A program made the position numbers and the translations under genes. Positions 1 through 5,200 of a stretch of DNA of 6,695 bases are shown here, piece by piece (the first letter of the stretch is position 1; each line of letters starts with the position of its first letter). Source of the stretch: GCA-020348365 sp964347995 (lineage in GTDB: Archaea > Thermoproteota > Bathyarchaeia > Bathyarchaeales > Bathyarchaeaceae); assembly GCA_964347995.1 (NCBI GenBank), contig CAYGBA010000074.1, positions 1-6,695 of the forward strand. The letters are read 5' to 3'. Below the pieces are notes generated by a model. It was not told where the DNA came from. It was given only the letters and a program-made list of their open reading frames with translations, and made no database searches.

Positions 1-2
1 CA

Positions 3-347
3 TTTCCGAAGCGCAGGAAGATGACGGGCAGGTGGGTCCGATTGAGGAACACGGTCGCGGAGAAGCTGATGGACCCCGCCTTCAGGACCATCCGCCTCTA
101 CGACCTCAGGCACTTCGCGGCGACGATGACCTACCACAAGACCCGAGACATCCTCTACACGCAGAAAATGCTGGGGCACCGGAACCTGAGGAGCACGCTG
201 AGGTACGTCCAGCTTATCAACTTCGGGGACAACGACTACACGTCTGCTATCGCGAAGAGCCTGCAGGAAGCCCGCCAGCTGATAGAAGCCGGGTTCGAGT
301 ACGTGACCGAGATGGAAGGCGCCAAGGTCTTTCGCAAACGGAAGTAA
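3..347 (+). CDS. Tyrosine recombinase/integrase, C-terminal catalytic part (5' truncated by window edge)
   Basis: This is the end of a site-specific tyrosine recombinase, which cuts and rejoins DNA through a tyrosine-DNA intermediate. The frame is open to the left edge, so the gene starts outside; the ATG at 21 is probably internal. Counting from that ATG, the visible catalytic motifs are YDLRH (Arg30, His31), LGH (His53) and the likely nucleophile Tyr62 in LRYVQ, in the usual order and spacing. The first catalytic Arg would lie upstream of the window. The stretch before YDLRH carries Tyr where many relatives have His. The protein ends in a basic FRKRK tail. The fragment is clearly more G+C rich than the genes that follow, with many C- or G-ending codons, which suggests separate ancestry. 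No tRNA or attachment site is visible beside it. Confidence 0.88.
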   Translation, partial: FPKRRKMTGRWVRLRNTVAEKLMDPAFRTIRLYDLRHFAATMTYHKTRDILYTQKMLGHRNLRSTLRYVQLINFGDNDYTSAIAKSLQEARQLIEAGFEYVTEMEGAKVFRKRK

Positions 348-388
348 CCCGTCCTTTGTGTATACATGCTCGCTGTGAAGCGCGCGCA

Positions 389-931
389 TCAAGTAGGCTT
401 CTCAAACTTCTCTTTATAGAGTTGAATAGCTGACAATATTATGCTTTCTACAGCCTTTGCGTCTTTCCACCCTTTGACTTTCACCCACTTCTTGGGTTCA
501 AGTTTTTTATAGTTTAGGAAAAAGTCTGCGATTTCGGCCTTCAAGTGATTGGCAACATCTCTTACATCCATAACCTCCTGAAATCTAGGGTCTCCAATAG
601 GGACTCCCAGAATCTTGTCGTCCTCTCCATGTTCATCTTCTGTGGTTAGCACGCCAATAGGTCTGACAACCATCACGCAGCCGGGGAAGGTCGGTTTCGT
701 GGTCAACACTAGAATGTCCAGTGGATCTTCGTCAACAGACCATGTTCTTGGAATAATGCCGTAATCACCTGGATAGTAAAGGGCAGAGTATAATACACGA
801 TCAAGCTTGAAAACTCCTGTTTCCCAGTCAAACTCATACTTGTTGCTGCATCCGTTAGGCACCTCTACTATGGTATAAACGTGGCTTGGAGGATTGGGAC
901 CCGGAGGAAGTTCTCTCCACAAGTTAGTCAC
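389..931 (-). CDS. ppa: Inorganic pyrophosphatase, family I (soluble)
   Basis: The enzyme hydrolyses cytosolic pyrophosphate to two phosphates, pulling biosynthetic reactions forward with Mg2+. From the GTG at 931 the protein has 180 residues, normal for archaeal family I enzymes. It opens with LWRELPPGPNPP. Family motifs follow: NKYEFD (30-35), YPGDYGIIPRT (53-63), the DEDPLD signature (67-72), the acidic loop ending DDKILGVP (104-111) and the C-terminal NYKKLEPKKW segment. The frame extends to an ATG at 994, but a TATA-like box (979-987) lies downstream of that ATG. The GTG has an SD sequence, GAGGTG (940-945), eight bases away, so GTG is preferred. The gene lies 89 bp downstream of the 1021-1419 gene on the same strand but has its own promoter. 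Confidence 0.95.
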   Translation of the reverse strand: MTNLWRELPPGPNPPSHVYTIVEVPNGCSNKYEFDWETGVFKLDRVLYSALYYPGDYGIIPRTWSVDEDPLDILVLTTKPTFPGCVMVVRPIGVLTTEDEHGEDDKILGVPIGDPRFQEVMDVRDVANHLKAEIADFFLNYKKLEPKKWVKVKGWKDAKAVESIILSAIQLYKEKFEKPT

Positions 932-939
932 TCTTACAG

Positions 940-945
940 CACCTC
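940..945 (-). promoter_or_regulatory. Shine-Dalgarno site deciding the ppa start
   Basis: GAGGTG on the minus strand lies 8 nt before the GTG at 931. It supports the shorter start over the in-frame ATG at 994. Confidence 0.7.
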
Positions 946-978
946 TGCTTCCATATCCTCCAATATGTTTCTTCCAAG

Positions 979-987
979 CTTTTATGC
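979..987 (-). promoter_or_regulatory. TATA-like box of ppa
   Basis: GCATAAAAG reads on the minus strand. A start about 25 nt downstream (near 955) would give a leader of roughly 25 nt that contains the SD site at 940-945. The assignment rests on sequence and spacing only. Confidence 0.55.
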
Positions 988-999
988 ATTGCAATCAAG

Positions 1000-1010
1000 C
1001 GCACGATTTC
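1000..1010 (-). promoter_or_regulatory. 11-base motif shared by the ppa and ferredoxin-fusion promoters (ppa copy)
   Basis: GAAATCGTGCG on the minus strand lies 14 nt upstream of the ATAAAA core of the ppa TATA box. The identical 11-mer lies 14 nt upstream of the TATATA core of the 1645-2439 gene, in the same orientation relative to transcription. It may be a binding site for a common regulator; this is inference. Confidence 0.35.
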
Positions 1011-1020
1011 GTATGGGAAA

Positions 1021-1419
1021 CTAATAATCGCCTTTTTCAGATTCATCTTCAAACATGAAATGAAGGTCACGTTCGTCCACCCGCTCAAAATCGCAGTGAA
1101 TATAGCCTGATTTGCTCAAACCGAAATGCATTAGATTGTATGTTTTGTGACCATAACTGACACTCTTATTGGACATCAGGAATGCAGTAACTAAGTTGTC
1201 AAGCGCTATATGAAAAAGCCATTCAATAACAGCTTTTTCGCCCAATCCTTTCCTCTTAGCATCCCAATATCCTTTTATCGTGTTTTTATCGCCTTCATTG
1301 AAATGGTGTCTTTCTATTCGATGTTCATATCCAAGTCTTCTTGTCGGTTCATCGATCCATCTATGTAGTTCGGCAAAATCATTGCCTGCCTGCGCGGACT
1401 GTAGCATGGGGGCGGGCAA
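1021..1419 (-). CDS. Conserved-looking hypothetical protein with HRIERHH motif
   Basis: I do not recognise this 132-residue protein with certainty. It appears soluble, with no signal peptide or membrane segment. A His/Arg-rich stretch runs LHRWIDEPTRRLG (18-30) then YEHRIERHH (31-39). A segment containing GEKAVIEWLFHIALDNL looks helical, and the C-terminus is acidic (DERDLHFMFEDESEKGDY). The LHxWxD...HRxxRHH pattern loosely recalls small uncharacterised DUF6915-type proteins, from memory only. Clustered His and acidic residues could bind a metal. The start used is TTG at 1419, because GGTGA (1426-1430) sits 6 nt upstream of it; ATG at 1407 is the alternative. The next gene on the strand, ppa, has its own promoter, so an operon is not required. 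Confidence 0.7.
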   Translation of the reverse strand: MPAPMLQSAQAGNDFAELHRWIDEPTRRLGYEHRIERHHFNEGDKNTIKGYWDAKRKGLGEKAVIEWLFHIALDNLVTAFLMSNKSVSYGHKTYNLMHFGLSKSGYIHCDFERVDERDLHFMFEDESEKGDY

Positions 1420-1563
1420 TTATTTTCACCAAATGGCGCCCACGTGTACGCTTTTCCGGAGGTTTTTTTCGGATTTTCATTTGTCATACGTTGGCTGTTT
1501 CGACAAAGATTGCCGTGGGAAAACGTTCCGACGTCTGACATACTTGGGTGCTATTTGCTGAAA

Positions 1564-1574
1564 GAAATCGTGCG
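1564..1574 (+). promoter_or_regulatory. 11-base motif shared by the ppa and ferredoxin-fusion promoters (fusion copy)
   Basis: GAAATCGTGCG on the plus strand lies 14 nt upstream of the TATATA core (1589-1594). It is identical in sequence, orientation and spacing to the copy upstream of ppa. It overlaps the palindrome at 1571-1582. Confidence 0.35.
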
Positions 1575-1582
1575 TGCACGCA
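1571..1582. promoter_or_regulatory. 12-bp perfect palindrome, candidate operator
   Basis: TGCGTGCACGCA is its own reverse complement. It ends five bases before the TATA box of the ferredoxin-fusion gene, a position where a bound dimeric regulator could affect TBP/TFB binding. The sequence is observed; the role is inferred. Confidence 0.35.
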
Positions 1583-1587
1583 TGAAA

Positions 1588-1595
1588 TTATATAC
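1588..1595 (+). promoter_or_regulatory. TATA box of the ferredoxin-methyltransferase fusion gene
   Basis: TTATATAC fits an archaeal TATA box. A start about 25 nt downstream (near 1617) leaves a leader of about 28 nt carrying the purine-rich SD-like GAAGGAAG (1631-1638) before the TTG at 1645. Confidence 0.6.
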
Positions 1596-1644
1596 GCTTC
1601 CTTCCAATAGGTAGTTAGTCATCATTTTCAGAAGGAAGACTTCT

Positions 1645-2439
1645 TTGCCTATCGATCCCAATTTCCAGAAGAATAGGAAGAAAGTCGGAAAAGAGAAAGA
1701 TATTGCTATCTGGGGACCCGTGAATGCACCGCTGAAACTTGGCATTCGTGGAAGCAACGTGGCAGTTGACTGGGACATCTGCACAGGATGTGGAATATGC
1801 CTGAACGTTTGTCCAGTGCAAGTGTATGACTGGAGCGAAACTGCCGACCATCCAACTTCGGAAAAAAAGGTCCTTCCGGCTAGGGAACCAGAATGCGCAT
1901 GTTGCTATGAATGTGAAAACCAGTGCCCAGTCCAAGCAATCAGAGTGACTTTCTACCCACCAAAAGCATTCAGCGTGGCGGTTCCCTTAATATTCGCACA
2001 AATCATAGGCAGTGTTGTCTATGGAATCATATTTGGACCATGGCTAGGTCTAGCAATTCCATTTTATGTTGGATGGATAGTTTCAGCTGTTAGTCTGCCA
2101 TTCTTCTTTTCTCCATTTCTATACTTTCCGAAGAAGCCACAAGAGGGAAAGAGCGTGATGGACACTACCCTTATCGTTGAACGCGGAACCTATGGAATTG
2201 TTAGACATCCGCAGATTCTAGGATGCATGATGTTAATGTTAGGATCTATTCTTATCTCGCAACATTGGCTGAGCGCAATTGTTGCCGTTCCAGTATTCGT
2301 ATTGTTCTACCAATACATGCTGAAGGAGGAAAAGGACCTTGCCTTGAAGTTCGGCAATGATTACAAACGCTACACACAAAAGGTGCCAAAAATGAATCTT
2401 GCTGTTGGAATCGTACGACTGCTAAAGCGGAGAAAATGA
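1645..2439 (+). CDS. Fusion: 2x[4Fe-4S] ferredoxin domain + integral membrane ICMT/PEMT-like methyltransferase domain
   Basis: This 264-residue protein joins two modules. The N-terminal part has two complete cluster motifs: C46-x2-C49-x2-C52-x3-C56-P, and C84-x2-C87-x2-C90-x3-C94-P. Hydrophobic stretches follow at about 107-160 and 190-222. The C-terminal part has the hallmarks of isoprenylcysteine/phospholipid-type membrane methyltransferases: GTYGIVRHPQILG (181-193) and EEKDLALKFGNDYKRY (228-243) followed by VP. In that family the RHP and EE residues help bind S-adenosylmethionine. The ferredoxin part should face the cytosol. A redox-linked membrane methylation or electron-transfer role is inferred; the substrate is unknown. 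The start is TTG at 1645, with GAAGGAAG upstream. The shared 11-base motif and a palindrome lie before its TATA box, and repeat copy A begins 19 nt after its stop. Confidence 0.88.
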   Translation: MPIDPNFQKNRKKVGKEKDIAIWGPVNAPLKLGIRGSNVAVDWDICTGCGICLNVCPVQVYDWSETADHPTSEKKVLPAREPECACCYECENQCPVQAIRVTFYPPKAFSVAVPLIFAQIIGSVVYGIIFGPWLGLAIPFYVGWIVSAVSLPFFFSPFLYFPKKPQEGKSVMDTTLIVERGTYGIVRHPQILGCMMLMLGSILISQHWLSAIVAVPVFVLFYQYMLKEEKDLALKFGNDYKRYTQKVPKMNLAVGIVRLLKRRK

Positions 2440-2458
2440 ACCACTGGGAGGGACATAT

Positions 2459-2717
2459 AAGGACCTTAGGGACGCATCTCCCCATTTTTCTAACAATTCT
2501 TAGGTGACTGAAGAGTACCCATATTTCTAGTTGCAAAAGGACTGAATTGCGTCCCATTTGTCCCGATGACGCTCATTGCATCTATGTCCACCGGTACGAA
2601 AACAGCAGGTTTCTCCCCCCTTTCCAACACTTCTAAAGCCTGCTCTTCTACTCCCCCAGATTTCTGGAGAGTATGAAAATCCTGGAAAATTGGCTAATTT
2701 TGTACCTTTTGTACCGT
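2459..2717 (+). repeat. Two-arm dispersed repeat, copy A
   Basis: The copy is 259 bp. Its left arm (2459-2568, 110 bp) and right arm (2588-2717, 130 bp) align without gaps to copy B, with about 21 and 20 substitutions by hand count (roughly 81% and 85% identity). The centre (2569-2587, 19 bp) is not shared. It starts 19 nt after the stop of the preceding plus-strand gene. Its right end holds a hairpin, AAAATT-GGCT-AATTTT (2686-2701), running into two tandem TTTTGTACC units (2698-2715). A second inverted repeat, CCAGA-TT-TCTGG, lies at 2656-2667. A T-run at about 2484-2489 could help terminate the upstream transcript. No terminal inverted repeat or target duplication was found. Nothing else is evident in the rest of the 2440-2803 gap except A/T-rich sequence. 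Confidence 0.85.
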
Positions 2718-2794
2718 GGACTGAAGCCGGACCTGATAATATGCGAATATGAGAAAAGTTATAGTTGAATCAACGTAATTCAGTACAATTGCGC

Positions 2795-2802
2795 GTATAT
2801 AC
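2795..2802 (+). promoter_or_regulatory. TATA-like box before the SAM-like/DUF4332 gene
   Basis: GTATATAC lies directly before ATG 2804 and about 20-27 nt before ATG 2822. If it is the true box, the transcript would be nearly leaderless at 2822. An alternative A/T-rich box, ATAATATG (about 2736-2743), would instead support ATG 2804. Confidence 0.35.
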
Positions 2803-2803
2803 A

Positions 2804-3526
2804 ATGGGGAGCGTCGAGGTAATGAATGAAGAAGAATTCAGAAAATATCTGAAACGGAGAGGAAAAAAATCGACCGTAGTAGATAGAAATGTGAGTGTTT
2901 TGAAGAGTTTCAGTTCCTACCTGCTCGAGAGAAGAAAGAAAAATCTTGATGATGTGACGATCGATGATATAGACGTTTTTGTTATGGACATCGAGAGTAG
3001 AAAACAATCAGCAAAGGGATATTTGTATGTCTTAATGAATTATTTCCAATTCCTAGGCAATAAAGATCTACTGAATCATGCTAGCGCGCTTAGGGATGAA
3101 AGAATTAAAAGAGCGAGAAGAATTTTCCCGATTAAGGAATTTCTAGACATCAATCAAAATCATGTTAAAAAGCTTGCAGCCATTGGGATTAAAAACGTCG
3201 AGCATATGCTGAAAAAAGGAAAAACAAAGAAGCAACGTGAACAACTGTCCAAACAATTGGACATCCCAGAAGAAGCAATTCTGGAACTGGTTAAACTTTC
3301 CGATATAACTCGAATTGGGCATGTTAAGAAGAAACTTTCACGACTATACTATGATGCCGGATTAGACTCCCCAGCTAAAATCGCGGAGTTTGAACCAAAA
3401 CAACTTCATGAGTTCTTTGTAAAATTCGTCAAAGAATCGGGTTGGGATGGTATGGTTCCGAATCCAAAAGATTTGGTCAACAATATCAAAAGCGCAAGAA
3501 AACTGTCCAGAATTGTAGAAAGATAA
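2804..3526 (+). CDS. SAM-like (integrase N-terminal type) domain fused to DUF4332-like helix-hairpin-helix region
   Basis: This is a basic, helical, probably DNA-binding protein of 240 residues from ATG 2804. Residues about 7-90 resemble the SAM-like core-binding domain found at the N-terminus of tyrosine recombinases (EEFRKYLKRRGKKSTVVDRN, then YLYVLMNYFQFLGN). Residues about 110-235 resemble DUF4332: LAAIGIKNVEHMLKKGKTKK, a RIGHVKKKLSRLYYDAGLDS segment and a C-terminal helix, as in proteins with tandem helix-hairpin-helix units. The Arg-His-Tyr catalytic domain of a recombinase is absent, so it should not recombine DNA alone. It may act as a DNA-binding accessory or regulator; this is inference. 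The frame extends to TTG 2765, and ATG 2822 is also plausible because the domain starts just after it. The gene lies 86 bp downstream of repeat copy A. Confidence 0.75.
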   Translation: MGSVEVMNEEEFRKYLKRRGKKSTVVDRNVSVLKSFSSYLLERRKKNLDDVTIDDIDVFVMDIESRKQSAKGYLYVLMNYFQFLGNKDLLNHASALRDERIKRARRIFPIKEFLDINQNHVKKLAAIGIKNVEHMLKKGKTKKQREQLSKQLDIPEEAILELVKLSDITRIGHVKKKLSRLYYDAGLDSPAKIAEFEPKQLHEFFVKFVKESGWDGMVPNPKDLVNNIKSARKLSRIVER

Positions 3527-3629
3527 TTACTTGGGATTCTTCATCAAATCAAAAATCTACGCAAGGCACACATTACTTGTACGACCGCCTTGGACCAACC
3601 CTTAGAGGCCATTAAATATCGGGTTACGC

Positions 3630-3641
3630 ATGATGCATCAT
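3630..3641. other. 12-bp perfect palindrome in a convergent intergenic gap
   Basis: ATGATGCATCAT equals its own reverse complement. It lies between the 3' ends of the plus-strand DUF4332 gene and the minus-strand VOC gene. With no spacer it is a poor terminator hairpin, but it could be a protein-binding site. The gap shows no strong T-run. Confidence 0.3.
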
Positions 3642-3665
3642 AGGATGCTAACATGCATTCAGTCA

Positions 3666-4073
3666 TTATTGATCGGTATACATCCTTTTGTAGTGTTCCG
3701 GGTCTTGAACAACCTCGAGTTCGTTGTTGTCAGGGTCCAAGAAGTCAGCAACTATGCCGCCCCATGGCATCTTGGTGGGCTTGAGAGTGAATCTGACTCC
3801 CTGTTTTTTCAGCCGTTCATAGAGTGCGTAGATATTGTCCGTATCGAAAACTATCCCTGTTCGCCTTTTTCTCCTAGATTTCTTACCAGTCGCATGCAGA
3901 CCGATCTTTGCCAGTGGCTCATCTGGGCCGACTTCCGCATGGTTGAACATTCGAGCGTCAAGGGCTATTGGCAAGCCAAGAGTTTCCTTGTAGAAGCGCA
4001 GGGCGTTGTCCATATCTGAAACACGGATCATGGTTAGCCAAAGACGGGTTATTCTGCCAGTTTCTTCCTTCAT
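3666..4073 (-). CDS. VOC-superfamily protein (glyoxalase/bleomycin-resistance/dioxygenase fold)
   Basis: This 135-residue protein has the size of a single two-repeat VOC unit, which usually dimerises to form metal sites. The first half opens with WLTMIRVSDMDNALRFYKET, matching the family's V.D...a..FY...LG signature. The second half has GIVFDTDNIYALYERLKKQG and then GGIVADFLDPDNNELEVVQ, the typical DP.GN..E(L) end, where a Glu (118 or 120) is the likely metal ligand. The His normally found on the first strand is not obvious at WLTMIRV, so the metal site may be incomplete or rearranged. A basic patch, KKSRRKRR (64-71), sits mid-protein. The substrate cannot be told. The start is ATG 4073, with no clear SD; ATTTAA (minus, 4108-4113) is a possible TATA box. 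It faces the DUF4332 gene tail to tail. Confidence 0.88.
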   Translation of the reverse strand: MKEETGRITRLWLTMIRVSDMDNALRFYKETLGLPIALDARMFNHAEVGPDEPLAKIGLHATGKKSRRKRRTGIVFDTDNIYALYERLKKQGVRFTLKPTKMPWGGIVADFLDPDNNELEVVQDPEHYKRMYTDQ

Positions 4074-4336
4074 GCTAACATCTTCATAGAGTCAGATTCA
4101 TATCTTGTTAAATGTTTGCGATTTTTCAGCCAACTTCATTCGTAAACTCCCAAAACCCTGCGGACCCAACCTACTCAGTTTTGCGATGTCGCTCAGGAAC
4201 ATGCTCGCGTTCTTGGCTGGTGGACACTCGCTGGAAAATCCCACAGGTCAACCTACTATATTTTCGGGCGCCCGATATGCTCCAGGTACGCGCCGACGCG
4301 CATAAATCCTTTGCATGCACATCAATCCAAAAAACT
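4074..4336. other. Intergenic gap between divergent genes, with a G+C-richer unexplained segment
   Basis: This space separates the starts of the VOC gene (-) and the CPBP gene (+). Its middle (about 4130-4310) is richer in G+C than the ends and contains a 10-bp palindrome, CGGGCGCCCG (4265-4274). Two opposing short frames are open: plus 4105-4305, and minus 4244-4098 (GTG start, 48 residues, containing CPPAKNASMFLSDIAKLSR). Neither has a convincing SD site, and the minus frame runs through the possible VOC promoter. It could be a decayed gene remnant or a regulatory region. I cannot assign it. Confidence 0.3.
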
Positions 4337-4344
4337 CTTAAATC
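4337..4344 (+). promoter_or_regulatory. TATA-like box of the CPBP gene
   Basis: CTTAAATC lies about 25 nt before a possible transcription start near 4366. That would leave a very short leader containing AGGAG (4367-4371). Confidence 0.45.
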
Positions 4345-4380
4345 AATAATGACTAGTCTTGATAAAAGGAGCGATTTTTG

Positions 4381-5184
4381 ATGGGGGGAAAAACCTTCCT
4401 TCAAAGACATTCTGCTTCAATTTACTTCTTCCTTGTGTTTCTCATTAGTTGGCTTGGCAGTTTTCTGGCAGTTGGGTCGAAATTCTTACGGGGTGAGGCT
4501 ATGGATTTGAGTGATGTTGGACTCATGGCTATCCCAATGTTAGGTGGGCCTTTTGTAGCGGGTATCTTGATGACGGTTCTCGTTGATGGAAAGGATGGAC
4601 TTGGTGATCTCCTTTCTCGAATGAAGAAGTGGAATGTTGGTTGGGGTTGGTATGTTCCGTTGCTGATTTTCCCGATTCTTCTTATTTTGACCGCATCCAT
4701 TTTGTCGATTGCGGTCTCTGCTGAGTTAGCTCCTACATTTGTTGCTTTTGGCATCTTGATGGGTCTCTTTGCAGGATTCTTCGAAGAGACAGGCTGGATG
4801 GGATTTGCTTTTCCAAAGATGAGTCTGAAAAGCAGCCTTCTGAGCACTAGTATTTATCTGGGGGTCATTCATGGATTTTGGCATATCATGGCCGATTTTT
4901 TGGGGAATTTCAATACTCTTGGGGGATATTGGCTGCCCTATTTCGTTGGCTTTTTTGTACACGTGGTGGCCTTGAGAGTCCTTATTGTGTGGGTGTATGC
5001 CAATACTGAAAGCTTGCTTCTATCTGTGTTAATACATGCTAGTTCCTCCGGGTTCTTTGTGACCCTCATACCCACTGCAATAGCACCGCAGAATTGGGCA
5101 GTCTTTTACCCCGTTTACAGTGTCGTACTGTGGATACCCGCTGTTGCATTAATCTTGAGATATGGCAAGACTCTGAGGGCATAG
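4381..5184 (+). CDS. CPBP-family (CAAX protease / bacteriocin-processing type) integral membrane protein
   Basis: This is a polytopic membrane protein of 267 residues. Hydrophobic segments lie at about 13-32, 44-68, 90-114, 117-134, 151-172, 182-206, 209-232 and 238-259. Family members of the type II CAAX/Abi group are intramembrane metalloproteases or related proteins. The conserved motifs are present: FFEETGWMGFAFP (Glu135, Glu136), GVIHGFWH (His164, His168) and LIHASSSG (His219). The motif usually reads EExxWRG, but Met140 replaces the Arg, so activity is uncertain. The start is ATG 4381, 9 nt after GGAG (4368-4371); the adjacent in-frame TTG 4378 is also possible. The substrate is unknown, and no peptide or bacteriocin gene lies nearby. 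Repeat copy B starts 16 nt after the stop. Confidence 0.9.
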   Translation: MGGKTFLQRHSASIYFFLVFLISWLGSFLAVGSKFLRGEAMDLSDVGLMAIPMLGGPFVAGILMTVLVDGKDGLGDLLSRMKKWNVGWGWYVPLLIFPILLILTASILSIAVSAELAPTFVAFGILMGLFAGFFEETGWMGFAFPKMSLKSSLLSTSIYLGVIHGFWHIMADFLGNFNTLGGYWLPYFVGFFVHVVALRVLIVWVYANTESLLLSVLIHASSSGFFVTLIPTAIAPQNWAVFYPVYSVVLWIPAVALILRYGKTLRA

Positions 5185-5200
5185 GTGTCTGCCCTTCTTG

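Noticed and set aside
32..433. A 133-codon plus-strand frame overlapping the integrase
   Set aside because: It is a shifted reading of the integrase coding sequence, high G+C making stops rare; its tail runs into the ppa gene on the other strand.
1314..1935. Minus-strand frames across the fusion-gene promoter and start (1314-1541, 1551-1784, 1615-1935)
   Set aside because: They overlap well-supported genes or promoter elements and show no coherent protein features.
2588..2717. Right arm of the repeat as a conserved small protein ending in KLANFVPFVP
   Set aside because: Both copies keep this frame open, but the frame is closed by a TGA upstream in copy A, there is no start or SD site, and changes are mostly non-synonymous.
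3630..4019. A 129-codon plus-strand frame opposite the VOC gene, with an upstream ATTAAATAT box
   Set aside because: The VOC protein on the minus strand explains the conservation pattern; the plus-strand translation shows no recognisable domain.
4422..4847. A 141-codon minus-strand frame opposite the CPBP gene
   Set aside because: It mirrors a gene with membrane segments and conserved motifs, and has neither an SD site nor family features.
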